Part shown: in pieces, positions 1-8,669 of the stretch
Position numbering within the stretch: the stretch's first letter is position 1
Layout of the letters: each line of letters begins with the position of its first letter
From: JAGZEG01 sp963930185
GTDB taxonomy: Bacteria > Actinomycetota > Coriobacteriia > Coriobacteriales > UMGS124
Assembly (NCBI GenBank): GCA_963930185.1
Contig: CAWVLT010000030.1
Span: 1-28,332, forward strand
DNA length: 28,332 nt
Direction: 5' to 3'
Notes under the pieces: generated by a model
The model's input: the letters and a program-made list of their open reading frames with translations, nothing else
The model's database searches: none
What the model was told of the DNA's origin: nothing
Position numbers and translations under genes: made by a program

Positions 1-2496
<2,496 letters not shown>

Positions 2497-2504
<8 letters not shown>

Positions 2505-3288
2505 TCCGTCACCAGCGTACCTGCACGAGGCCACGGTCGTGAGCAACGAGCCCATGGCCCCCGGCGTCATGAGGCTGACGCTGCGGTGCCCCGAGCTCGC
2601 CGCCACCATCCAGCCCGGCCAGTTCTTCAACCTCGCCGTCCCCGGCGACCCCACCGAGATGCTGCGCCTGCCGTTCTCCTTCGCGGCGGCCGACCCCGCC
2701 AGCGGCGAGGTCACCCTTGCGTACCTGCTGCAGGGCAACGGCACGCGCCGCATGCAGCAGATGGCCCCCGGCACCGTCACCGACCTGCTCGGCCCGGGCG
2801 GCCACGGCTGGCGCCCGGTGGAGGGCAGCCGCCACGCCCTGCTCGTGGGCGGCGGCTCGGGCACCGCGCCCCTCGTCCCGCTCACGCGTGCGCTCGCGAG
2901 CTCCGGCGTGACCGTCGACTTCGTCCAGGGCGCGCCGACCGCCGAGCGCGTGCTGTTCGAGGAGGAGATCACCGCCGCCGGCACCGCGCGCTTCGAGGTC
3001 GCGACCGACGACGGCACCCGCGGCACCCGCGGCTTCTGCACCGAGGTCGTGGCGCGGCTGCTGTCGGAGGGCGGCTACGACGCCGTGTACACCTGCGGCC
3101 CCGAGCCCATGATGCGCTCGGTGGCAAAGCTCGCCGAGCAGGCCGGCGTGCGCTGCCAGGTCTCGATGGAGCGCGGCATGGTGTGCGGCTTCGGAGCCTG
3201 CGCCACCTGCGTCGTCGACACCAAGGACGGCCGCAAGGGCGCCTGCATGCACGGTCCGGTATTCGACGCCGAGGAGGTCGTCTGGTGA
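2497..3288 (+). CDS. pyrK: Dihydroorotate dehydrogenase electron-transfer subunit PyrK
   Basis: Flavin and iron-sulfur partner of class 1B dihydroorotate dehydrogenase; passes electrons from PyrD to NAD+. The 263-residue protein shows the ferredoxin-reductase-like fold: the FAD-binding RLPFSF around residues 57-62, the nucleotide-binding LLVGGGSGTAPL around 110-121, and a C-terminal 2Fe-2S cluster with cysteines 230, 235, 238 and 250 (C-x4-C-x2-C-x11-C). The GTG at 2497 is chosen because a GAGAGGAG ribosome binding site lies just upstream and no better start exists; it overlaps the carB stop by 8 bases, and its own stop overlaps the pyrD start by 4, suggesting translational coupling. Presence with pyrD directly downstream identifies the NAD-linked heterotetramer rather than a quinone-linked enzyme. 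Confidence 0.95.
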
Positions 3289-4205
3289 GCAAGGTGAACA
3301 TGGCCGTCAACCTGGGCGGCATTCCCATGAAGAACCCGGTGAACACCGCGGCCGGCACGTTCGGCGCCGGCTGGCAGTTCGAGCACTTCATGGACGTGGG
3401 GCAGCTCGGCGCCTTCACCACCAAGGGCGCCGCCAGCGTCGCGTGGCCCGGCAACCCCCAGCCGCGCATGACCGAGGTGCGCTGCGGCGTCATGAACTCC
3501 GTGGGCCTGATGAACCCCGGCGTGCGCGGACTTGTGGAGGAGTCGGGCGACTACCTGGCCGAGATGTCCCAGCGCACCTCGGTGATCTGCCAGGTGGCCG
3601 GCCACAGCGTCGCCGAGTTCGTCGAGGCGCTCGAGCTCTTCGAGGAGCTCGCGCCCTGGGCGGCGGGCTTTGAGCTCAACATCTCCTGCCCCAACATCGC
3701 CGCGGGCGGCTGCGCCATGGGCTCCACGCCTGAGGGAGCCTCCGAGGTCATCAGCGCCTGCCGTCCCGTGACCAAGCGTCCCCTGCTCGTGAAGATGGCC
3801 CCCGAGCGCATCGGGGAGGTCGCCCGGGCCTGCGAGGCCGCCGGCGCCGACGCGCTCACGGTCATCAACTCCATCCCCGCCATGGCCATCGACGTGCGCA
3901 CGCGCAAGAGCCGCCTGTCGCGTCCCACGGGCGGCCTGTCCGGCCCCTGCCTGCACCCCATAGCGGTGCGCATGGCGTGGGAGGCCTGCAATGCCGTCTC
4001 CATCCCGGTGTGCGGCGTGGGCGGCATCACGAGCGGCGAGGACGCGGCCGAGTTCATCCTGGCCGGCTGCACCGCCGTGTCGGTGGGCATGCAGAGCCTG
4101 GTGGAGCCCGGCGCGGCGCTGCGCGTGGCCCGCGAGCTCGAGCAGTGGGCCGAGGAGCAGGGCGCAAGCGACATCTGCGAGCTCAAGGGGGCGCTGGAAT
4201 GCTAG
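3285..4205 (+). CDS. pyrD: Dihydroorotate dehydrogenase catalytic subunit, class 1B
   Basis: Oxidises dihydroorotate to orotate with FMN, the fourth step of UMP synthesis, working with PyrK. The frame stays open far upstream, but the true start is the GTG at 3285, seven bases after GAGGAGG and overlapping the pyrK stop (GTGA). This gives 306 residues, the normal size. The NISCPN motif places the candidate active-site base at Cys135; class 1 enzymes use Cys where class 2 uses Ser. The motifs NPVNTAAGTFG near the N-terminus, VINSIPAMAID, and GVGGITSGEDAAEFILAG (the FMN phosphate site) are all present. The seven-base overlap with pyrF continues the coupled pyr cluster. Confidence 0.96.
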   Translation: MSKVNMAVNLGGIPMKNPVNTAAGTFGAGWQFEHFMDVGQLGAFTTKGAASVAWPGNPQPRMTEVRCGVMNSVGLMNPGVRGLVEESGDYLAEMSQRTSVICQVAGHSVAEFVEALELFEELAPWAAGFELNISCPNIAAGGCAMGSTPEGASEVISACRPVTKRPLLVKMAPERIGEVARACEAAGADALTVINSIPAMAIDVRTRKSRLSRPTGGLSGPCLHPIAVRMAWEACNAVSIPVCGVGGITSGEDAAEFILAGCTAVSVGMQSLVEPGAALRVARELEQWAEEQGASDICELKGALEC

Positions 4206-4957
4206 GAAGCGAGCAGGGATCCCACGCCCGCCCGGCGGCCGACTTCGTCATCGCGGCGCTTGACTGTAGCCAGCAGCGCGCCGTGGAGCTTGCCGACCTC
4301 ATGGCCGGCGAGCTCGTGTGGGCCAAGGTCGGCATGGAGCTGTTCTACCAGGCGGGTGGCCAGATAGTCCGTGATCTCAAGGACCGTGGGCTCAAGGTGT
4401 TCCTCGACCTCAAGCTCCACGACATCCCCAACACGGTGCGCAACGCGGCGCGCGTGCTCGCCGGCCTGGGCGCCGACATGCTCACCATCCACGCCTCGGG
4501 CGGCCCCGACATGGTGCGCGCCGCCCGCGAGGGGCTGGAGGAGGGTGCCGCGAGCAGTGGGCGGCCGCGTCCGAGCCTGCTTGCGGTAACCGTGCTCACG
4601 AGCATGGACCAGGCGGCCCTGGCCAGCGTCGGGGTGGAGCGTCCGGTCGCCGACCAGGCGCAGATGCTCGCCAAGATGGCGTGCTCCTCGGGCGCCGACG
4701 GCGTGGTGTGCTCGGCGCTCGAGGCCCAGGCCATGCGCTCGTGCCTGGGCGAGGACGCGCTCATCGTCACGCCGGGCATCCGGCCCGCAGGCGCCCAGGC
4801 GGGGGACCAGGCGCGCGTCGTCACGCCGGGCATGGCGGTGCGCAACGGGGCGACGCACCTGGTGGTGGGAAGGCCCATCACGCAGACCCCCGACAGCCTC
4901 CGCGCGCTCCTCGACATTCAGGCTGAGGTTGAATCAGCGCTCTCGAACGACCTTTAA
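4199..4957 (+). CDS. pyrF: Orotidine 5'-phosphate decarboxylase
   Basis: Decarboxylates OMP to UMP, the last step of de novo pyrimidine synthesis. The 252-residue protein carries the diagnostic catalytic array in LDLKLHDIPNTV: Asp70, Lys72 and Asp75 (D-x-K-x-x-D). The phosphate-binding end VVGRPI is also present. The start is the ATG at 4199, preceded by an AAGGGGG ribosome binding site and overlapping the pyrD stop by seven bases; the upstream open frame is noise. It is the short bacterial form of the enzyme (PyrF group 1). It appears to be the last gene of the pyr operon, since a new candidate promoter lies in the 142 bases before mihF. No convincing intrinsic terminator with a T tract follows it. 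Confidence 0.96.
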   Translation: MLGSEQGSHARPAADFVIAALDCSQQRAVELADLMAGELVWAKVGMELFYQAGGQIVRDLKDRGLKVFLDLKLHDIPNTVRNAARVLAGLGADMLTIHASGGPDMVRAAREGLEEGAASSGRPRPSLLAVTVLTSMDQAALASVGVERPVADQAQMLAKMACSSGADGVVCSALEAQAMRSCLGEDALIVTPGIRPAGAQAGDQARVVTPGMAVRNGATHLVVGRPITQTPDSLRALLDIQAEVESALSNDL

Positions 4958-4990
4958 CCCGTCCATCTCTGCATTTCCATGAAGAAGTGC

Positions 4991-5019
4991 TTGAAAAACC
5001 GCAGGTAGTGGGATAACCT
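4991..5019 (+). promoter_or_regulatory. Candidate sigma70-type promoter for mihF-gmk-rpoZ-thiI
   Basis: TTGAAA at 4991-4996 and TAACCT at 5014-5019 are separated by 17 bases; the -10 matches only at the TA...T positions. This is the best hexamer pair in the pyrF-mihF gap. Transcription would begin near 5026, inside the AACCTC/GAGGTT dyad at 5015-5030. Confidence 0.4.
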
Positions 5020-5064
5020 CTACTGAGGTTCGAGAAACATCGAGCCCTGCAGCCCGCAGGGCTC
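5015..5064 (+). promoter_or_regulatory. mihF leader with two perfect dyads
   Basis: Two perfect inverted repeats lie between the candidate promoter and the mihF ribosome binding site. The first has 6-bp arms, AACCTC (5015-5020) and GAGGTT (5025-5030), around TACT, and overlaps the proposed -10 and start point, so it could be an operator. The second has 9-bp arms, GAGCCCTGC (5042-5050) and GCAGGGCTC (5056-5064), around AGCCC, and would form a stable hairpin in the leader RNA. No T tract follows it, so it is not a typical terminator. The ribosome binding site GGAGG (5091-5095) is left free. Confidence 0.5.
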
Positions 5065-5099
5065 TCCCGGAAGGCACGCAACCAACGTTTGGAGGCAGC

Positions 5100-5408
5100 A
5101 TGGCTCTCCCTCAGCTCTCCGCAGAGGACCGTCAGAAGTATCTCAAGAAGGCCGAGGAGGCCCGTCGCGCCCGCGCGAAGCTTCGCGAGGACATCAAGGC
5201 GGGCACCGTTTCTCTCCAGGAAGTCTTTGAGATGGACACCGACGTTGCCAAGCGCATGAAGGTTTCCATCCTCATCGAGTCGCTCCCTGGCTATGGCAAG
5301 GCCAAGGCCGCTAAGATCATGGACGAACTTGACATCTCCGAGTCTCGTCGCGTCCAGGGCCTGGGCAAGCGCCAGCGCGAGGCGCTCCTCGAGCGTCTGG
5401 GCAAGTAG
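5100..5408 (+). CDS. mihF: Actinobacterial integration host factor (mIHF)
   Basis: A 102-residue basic nucleoid protein of the actinobacterial IHF family, which binds and bends DNA and is unrelated in fold to the HU/IHF heterodimer of proteobacteria. The N-terminal half is a long charged helix (LKKAEEARRARAKLREDIKAG). The C-terminal half is the DNA-binding helix-two-turn-helix region, with ESLPGYGKAKAAKIMDEL and a final GLGKRQREALLERL. The ATG at 5100 follows GGAGG with four intervening bases. The location directly before gmk and rpoZ is the standard actinobacterial neighbourhood and supports the assignment. It is probably highly expressed, from its own promoter. The gap to gmk is two bases. 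Confidence 0.93.
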   Translation: MALPQLSAEDRQKYLKKAEEARRARAKLREDIKAGTVSLQEVFEMDTDVAKRMKVSILIESLPGYGKAKAAKIMDELDISESRRVQGLGKRQREALLERLGK

Positions 5409-5410
5409 TC

Positions 5411-5968
5411 TTGCGTAACCGGCTGTTCGTCTTTTCCGGACCCCCGGGGGCGGGGAAGGGCACGGTGATCTCGCATGTGCGCGAGGCCCGGCCCGACCTC
5501 GCCCTCAGCGTGTCCGCGACCACACGTGCCCCGCGCCCAGGAGAGGTCGACGGGGTCTCCTACCACTTCATGACCGACTCCCAGTTCGACGACCTCGTCG
5601 AGCATGACGGCTTCCTTGAGTGGGCTCACGTGCATGGCCATCGCTACGGCACGCCGCGCCTCAGCGTCGAGCAGGTGCTCGCGCGGCAGTCGCTCATCCT
5701 CGAGATCGACCCCCAGGGCGCCTTCAACGTGCGCGCCAGCATGCCCGACGCCGTGCTCGTGTTCATCGCGCCGCCCAGCCTCGAGGTGCTCAAGGAGCGC
5801 CTGCGCGGGCGGGGCACCGAGGACGAGGAGGAGCTCGAGCATCGCCTGGGCGACGTCCGCTCCTTCATGGAGGCCGCGCCGCACTATGATGAAGTGGTGG
5901 TAAACGACAAGCTTGACGACACCATCAGGCGCGTGCTTGATATCATGAAGCGTTACGAAACCAGCTAG
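5411..5968 (+). CDS. gmk: Guanylate kinase
   Basis: Phosphorylates GMP and dGMP to the diphosphates using ATP. At 185 residues it is of normal length. The Walker A loop is GPPGAGKGT at residues 10-18. The GMP-binding region SVSATTRAPRPGEVDGVSYHF and the lid-proximal LRGRGTEDEEELEHRL (arginines for ATP binding) are intact. The start is a TTG at 5411, two bases after the mihF stop and without a clear ribosome binding site of its own, so translation is probably coupled to mihF; the P-loop position leaves no room for a later start. A hairpin (5978-6003) separates it from rpoZ. Confidence 0.96.
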   Translation: MRNRLFVFSGPPGAGKGTVISHVREARPDLALSVSATTRAPRPGEVDGVSYHFMTDSQFDDLVEHDGFLEWAHVHGHRYGTPRLSVEQVLARQSLILEIDPQGAFNVRASMPDAVLVFIAPPSLEVLKERLRGRGTEDEEELEHRLGDVRSFMEAAPHYDEVVVNDKLDDTIRRVLDIMKRYETS

Positions 5969-5977
5969 TTGCCTTTC

Positions 5978-6003
5978 GGCGGGCCGTGTTCGCACGGCTC
6001 GCC
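5978..6003 (+). other. Hairpin with UUCG loop between gmk and rpoZ
   Basis: Arms at 5978-5988 and 5993-6003 pair over 11 bases with one G-U pair, closing a TTCG loop. There is no T tract, so a terminator is unlikely; an RNA processing or stability element, or a partial attenuator setting rpoZ level, is possible. It ends eight bases before the rpoZ ribosome binding site. Confidence 0.5.
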
Positions 6004-6023
6004 CTTCCATGGAGGTTGTTCCC

Positions 6024-6374
6024 ATGTCTGTTGTGAAGCCCACCATTGACGACCTGCTCTCCGTGACCGACGAGAACCGGTTCCTCCTGTGCGAGATCGC
6101 CTCGCGCCGCGCCCGTGACGTGAACGACATGATCCGCAACCAGCACAACCGTGCCGAGCAGCTTGCCGACGTGGAGGACATCTCCATGTTCATGAGCGAC
6201 GAGGAGGGCCATGCGCCCAACCCGCTCTCGATCGCCTTTGACGAGATCTGCCCCAAAAGGGACGAGGACGGCAACATCACCGGTCCGGGCATCCTGAGCT
6301 TCGACGAGGCCACGCTGCAGCACGACCTGGGCATCGACGAGGCCGAGAAGGCCCCTGCCGAGGACGGCGAGTAG
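6024..6374 (+). CDS. rpoZ: RNA polymerase omega subunit
   Basis: Small RNA polymerase subunit that helps assemble and stabilise the beta-prime subunit. The 116-residue product starts MSVVKPTIDDLL, and the conserved omega core follows: NRFLLCEIASRRARDVNDMI. The C-terminal half is acidic (ending DEAEKAPAEDGE), longer than the minimal subunit and typical of actinobacterial forms. An in-frame ATG at 6009 exists, but the GGAGG at 6011-6015 sits eight bases before the ATG at 6024, so 6024 is chosen. The neighbour gmk is its usual partner in many bacteria. The gap to thiI is only eight bases, consistent with cotranscription. Confidence 0.93.
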   Translation: MSVVKPTIDDLLSVTDENRFLLCEIASRRARDVNDMIRNQHNRAEQLADVEDISMFMSDEEGHAPNPLSIAFDEICPKRDEDGNITGPGILSFDEATLQHDLGIDEAEKAPAEDGE

Positions 6375-6382
6375 CGCCTGTC

Positions 6383-7648
6383 ATGGCACGCTACGTTTGC
6401 CTGGTCCACTACCACGAGATCGGCCTGAAGGGTAACAACCGCGGCGCCTTCGAGCGGCGCCTGCAGGCCAACCTGCGCGCATGCCTGGGGCATCTGCCCG
6501 CGGCCAACGTCGAGCGCATATCGGGGCACCTGCTCGTGCGCATCGCGCCCGGCGCCGGCGAGGCGGACGTGCGGGCCGTCTTTGACCAGACGCTCGCGAC
6601 GCCTGGCGTTGCCCGCGTCTCCCTCGCGCAGTGCTGCGAGCTCGACTCCCAGAAGTACTGCCAGGCGGCGTACGAAGAGCTTGCGGCCTCGGGGGACTTC
6701 TCCACGTTCAAGGTGCACGCCCGCCGCTCTAACACGACCTACCCGCTCGGGTCCATCGAGCTCAACCGCGAGATCGGGTCGTATTTGTGCGAGCGCTTCC
6801 CTGACAAGGGCGTGCTCATGAAGGGGCAGGACCGCACGGTCCACGTCTACCTGATCCAGAACAACGCCTACGTCTACGTGCGCACCGAGGAGGGCGTGGG
6901 CGGCCTTCCGGTCGGCAGCGCCGGCAAGGTCATCTCGCTGATCTCCAGCGGCATCGACTCGCCGGTTGCGTCGTGGAAGGTCATGCGTCGCGGCGCGATC
7001 GTGATCGGCCTGCACTTCTCCGGTCGACCGCAGACGTCGGACACCTCCGAGTGGCTCGTGCAGGACCTCATCGAGCGCCTCGCGCCAGCCGCGGGGTTCG
7101 GTCGGCTTTACGTCGTGCCCTTCGGGGACTGCCAGCGCGCCATCGCCAGCGCCGTCCCCGACGATTTGCGCATCCTCATGTACCGGCGCATGATGTTCGC
7201 GTTCGCCTGCCGCCTCGCCCGCATCGAGAACGCCAAGGCGCTCGTCACCGGCGAGTCGCTGGGCCAGGTTGCCTCGCAGACGCTCGAGAACATCATGGTG
7301 ACCGACGAGATGAGCGACCTGCCCGTCCTGCGCCCGCTCATCGGCAGCGACAAGCGCGAGATCATGGACCTCGCGCAGCGTCTCGGCACCCTCGACATCT
7401 CCAACGAGAAGGCCGACGACTGCTGCACGCTCTTCATGCCGCGCAGCCCCGAGACGCACTGCAGCATGCGCAAGGCCCGCGCTGCGTGGGACCTCTTCGA
7501 TCACGAGGCCATGCTCGACGAGCTCATGGGCACCCTCGAGTACCGCAGCTTCGACTGCCCGTCATATGTCGCGCCACGCATGTATCCGCAGATGCACGAG
7601 ACGCTGGCGTCCGCGGTCCCGCTCGAAAAGACTGAGGGCCGGCAGTAG
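6383..7648 (+). CDS. thiI: tRNA 4-thiouridine synthase ThiI, without rhodanese domain
   Basis: Adenylates and thiolates uridine 8 of tRNA, and in some bacteria supplies sulfur for thiazole synthesis. The 421-residue protein shows an N-terminal ferredoxin-like region, a THUMP domain (to about residue 170) and a PP-loop ATP pyrophosphatase with the motif SSGIDSPVA at 188-196 (usual form SGGIDSPVA). A cysteine pair, Cys347-Cys348, in DDCCTLFMPRSPETH lies where the family has its conserved catalytic cysteine. The C-terminal rhodanese domain of the E. coli enzyme is absent, as is usual for Gram-positive-type ThiI, so sulfur must come from a separate desulfurase or persulfide carrier not encoded here. 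The ATG at 6383 has only a weak ribosome binding site. Confidence 0.93.
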   Translation: MARYVCLVHYHEIGLKGNNRGAFERRLQANLRACLGHLPAANVERISGHLLVRIAPGAGEADVRAVFDQTLATPGVARVSLAQCCELDSQKYCQAAYEELAASGDFSTFKVHARRSNTTYPLGSIELNREIGSYLCERFPDKGVLMKGQDRTVHVYLIQNNAYVYVRTEEGVGGLPVGSAGKVISLISSGIDSPVASWKVMRRGAIVIGLHFSGRPQTSDTSEWLVQDLIERLAPAAGFGRLYVVPFGDCQRAIASAVPDDLRILMYRRMMFAFACRLARIENAKALVTGESLGQVASQTLENIMVTDEMSDLPVLRPLIGSDKREIMDLAQRLGTLDISNEKADDCCTLFMPRSPETHCSMRKARAAWDLFDHEAMLDELMGTLEYRSFDCPSYVAPRMYPQMHETLASAVPLEKTEGRQ

Positions 7649-7799
7649 GGCGAGGCTCTGCGAGCGATCCTCGGGCCACCGCGAGACCTGACACCAACCC
7701 GACACGTTCCTGACAAAGGTGTCTGCGCAGGTGGGAGCCTTGCTGTCAGATGCGCGTCAGGCATGTGATCAACTCCACAAACCCCACATATGTGCCCGA

Positions 7800-7837
7800 G
7801 GCACCACCACCTAGTCTTCTGCGCAGGAGGTGGTGCC
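7800..7837 (+). promoter_or_regulatory. Hairpin that masks the comEA ribosome binding site
   Basis: Arms 7800-7812 (GGCACCACCACCT) and 7825-7837 (AGGAGGTGGTGCC) pair at 12 of 13 positions with a single A-A mismatch and a 12-base loop. The 3' arm starts with AGGAGG (7825-7830), the ribosome binding site that serves the ATG at 7839. In a transcript that includes both arms the site would be fully paired. A perfect palindrome CACATATGTG lies just upstream at 7785-7794. This suggests translational control of the competence operon; it is a structural prediction, not a known element. Confidence 0.6.
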
Positions 7838-7838
7838 C

Positions 7839-8669
7839 ATGGCGCAGATATCACGACGCGAGTTCGAGGCGAGGCGCTCCCAGTATCCGGGTGCCCTTGA
7901 CGCGCTGGGACATGACGCGCAGGAGCGCTCGCAGGCACGGTCGCTGCTGTCGGCGCTGCGCATCTCGGACGTGCCCCGGCCGGTGCTCGCGGCGCTCGTC
8001 GTCCTCGTCGTCGCCGCCACGGCCCTCGGGCTCGTCCTTCGTGCCCAGGCATGCTCTGCGCCGGAGCTGCTCATAGGCGAGGGAGCGCAGGGCGACGTCT
8101 TGACCGATCAGGCCCAGGCGGGCGGCGATGGGCCGACCATGCCCGTGACAGCTGCGGACCCTGCGGGTGCCACGGGATCGACAGTATCTTCCCAGTCGCA
8201 GCAGGCCGCCCCGGCCGACGCCGCCGCGCCTGCCGTCATCCTCGTCCACGTCGACGGCAGCGTCAACAGCCCGGGGGTGTACGAGCTCGCCGAGACGGCG
8301 CGGGTGCGCGATGCCGTCGACGCGGCGGGCGGCCTTACGCAGGACGCGGACGTCTCCCAGGTCAACCTCGCCGCCCCCGTCACCGACGGCAGCAAGGTGC
8401 ACATACCGGCCGTCGGCGAACAGGCAGTCGGCACCGTGGCCTCCGCGTCGCCTGCGGCGGGAGGCGGGACCGACACGTCGGTGGTGAACATCAACACCGC
8501 CACGCTCGAGGAGCTCGACACGCTGCCTGGGGTGGGGGAGTCAACCGCGCAGGCTATCATCGAGGAGCGCGAGGCGGGCGGGCCGTTCACCAGCGTAGAG
8601 GACATCATGCGCGTCAGCGGCATCGGCGAGAAGAAGTTCGAGCGGCTCCAGGGCCTGATCTGCGTATGA
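7839..8669 (+). CDS. comEA: Competence protein ComEA, membrane-anchored DNA receptor
   Basis: Binds incoming double-stranded DNA outside the membrane and hands it to the ComEC channel. The 276-residue protein has a cytosolic N-terminus, one transmembrane helix at about 49-67 (AALVVLVVAATALGLVL), and a low-complexity Ala/Gln/Gly linker. An SLBB-type domain follows at about 133-191 (HVDGSVNSPGVYEL...VNLAAPV), then two helix-hairpin-helix DNA-binding motifs at 215-276 (NINTATLEELDTLPGVG and VSGIGEKKFERL). The ATG at 7839 lies eight bases after AGGAGG; an in-frame GTG at 7830 is inside that ribosome binding site and is rejected. The stop overlaps the comEC start (ATGA). The ribosome binding site sits in a hairpin. 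Confidence 0.95.
   Translation: MAQISRREFEARRSQYPGALDALGHDAQERSQARSLLSALRISDVPRPVLAALVVLVVAATALGLVLRAQACSAPELLIGEGAQGDVLTDQAQAGGDGPTMPVTAADPAGATGSTVSSQSQQAAPADAAAPAVILVHVDGSVNSPGVYELAETARVRDAVDAAGGLTQDADVSQVNLAAPVTDGSKVHIPAVGEQAVGTVASASPAAGGGTDTSVVNINTATLEELDTLPGVGESTAQAIIEEREAGGPFTSVEDIMRVSGIGEKKFERLQGLICV

Noticed and set aside
5042..5064. Perfect 9-bp hairpin as terminator of the pyr operon
   Set aside because: No T tract, and it lies downstream of the mihF promoter candidate, within its leader.
5291..7504. 737-codon minus-strand open frame across mihF, gmk, rpoZ and thiI
   Set aside because: Covers four recognised genes in antisense, with no motif or ribosome binding site.
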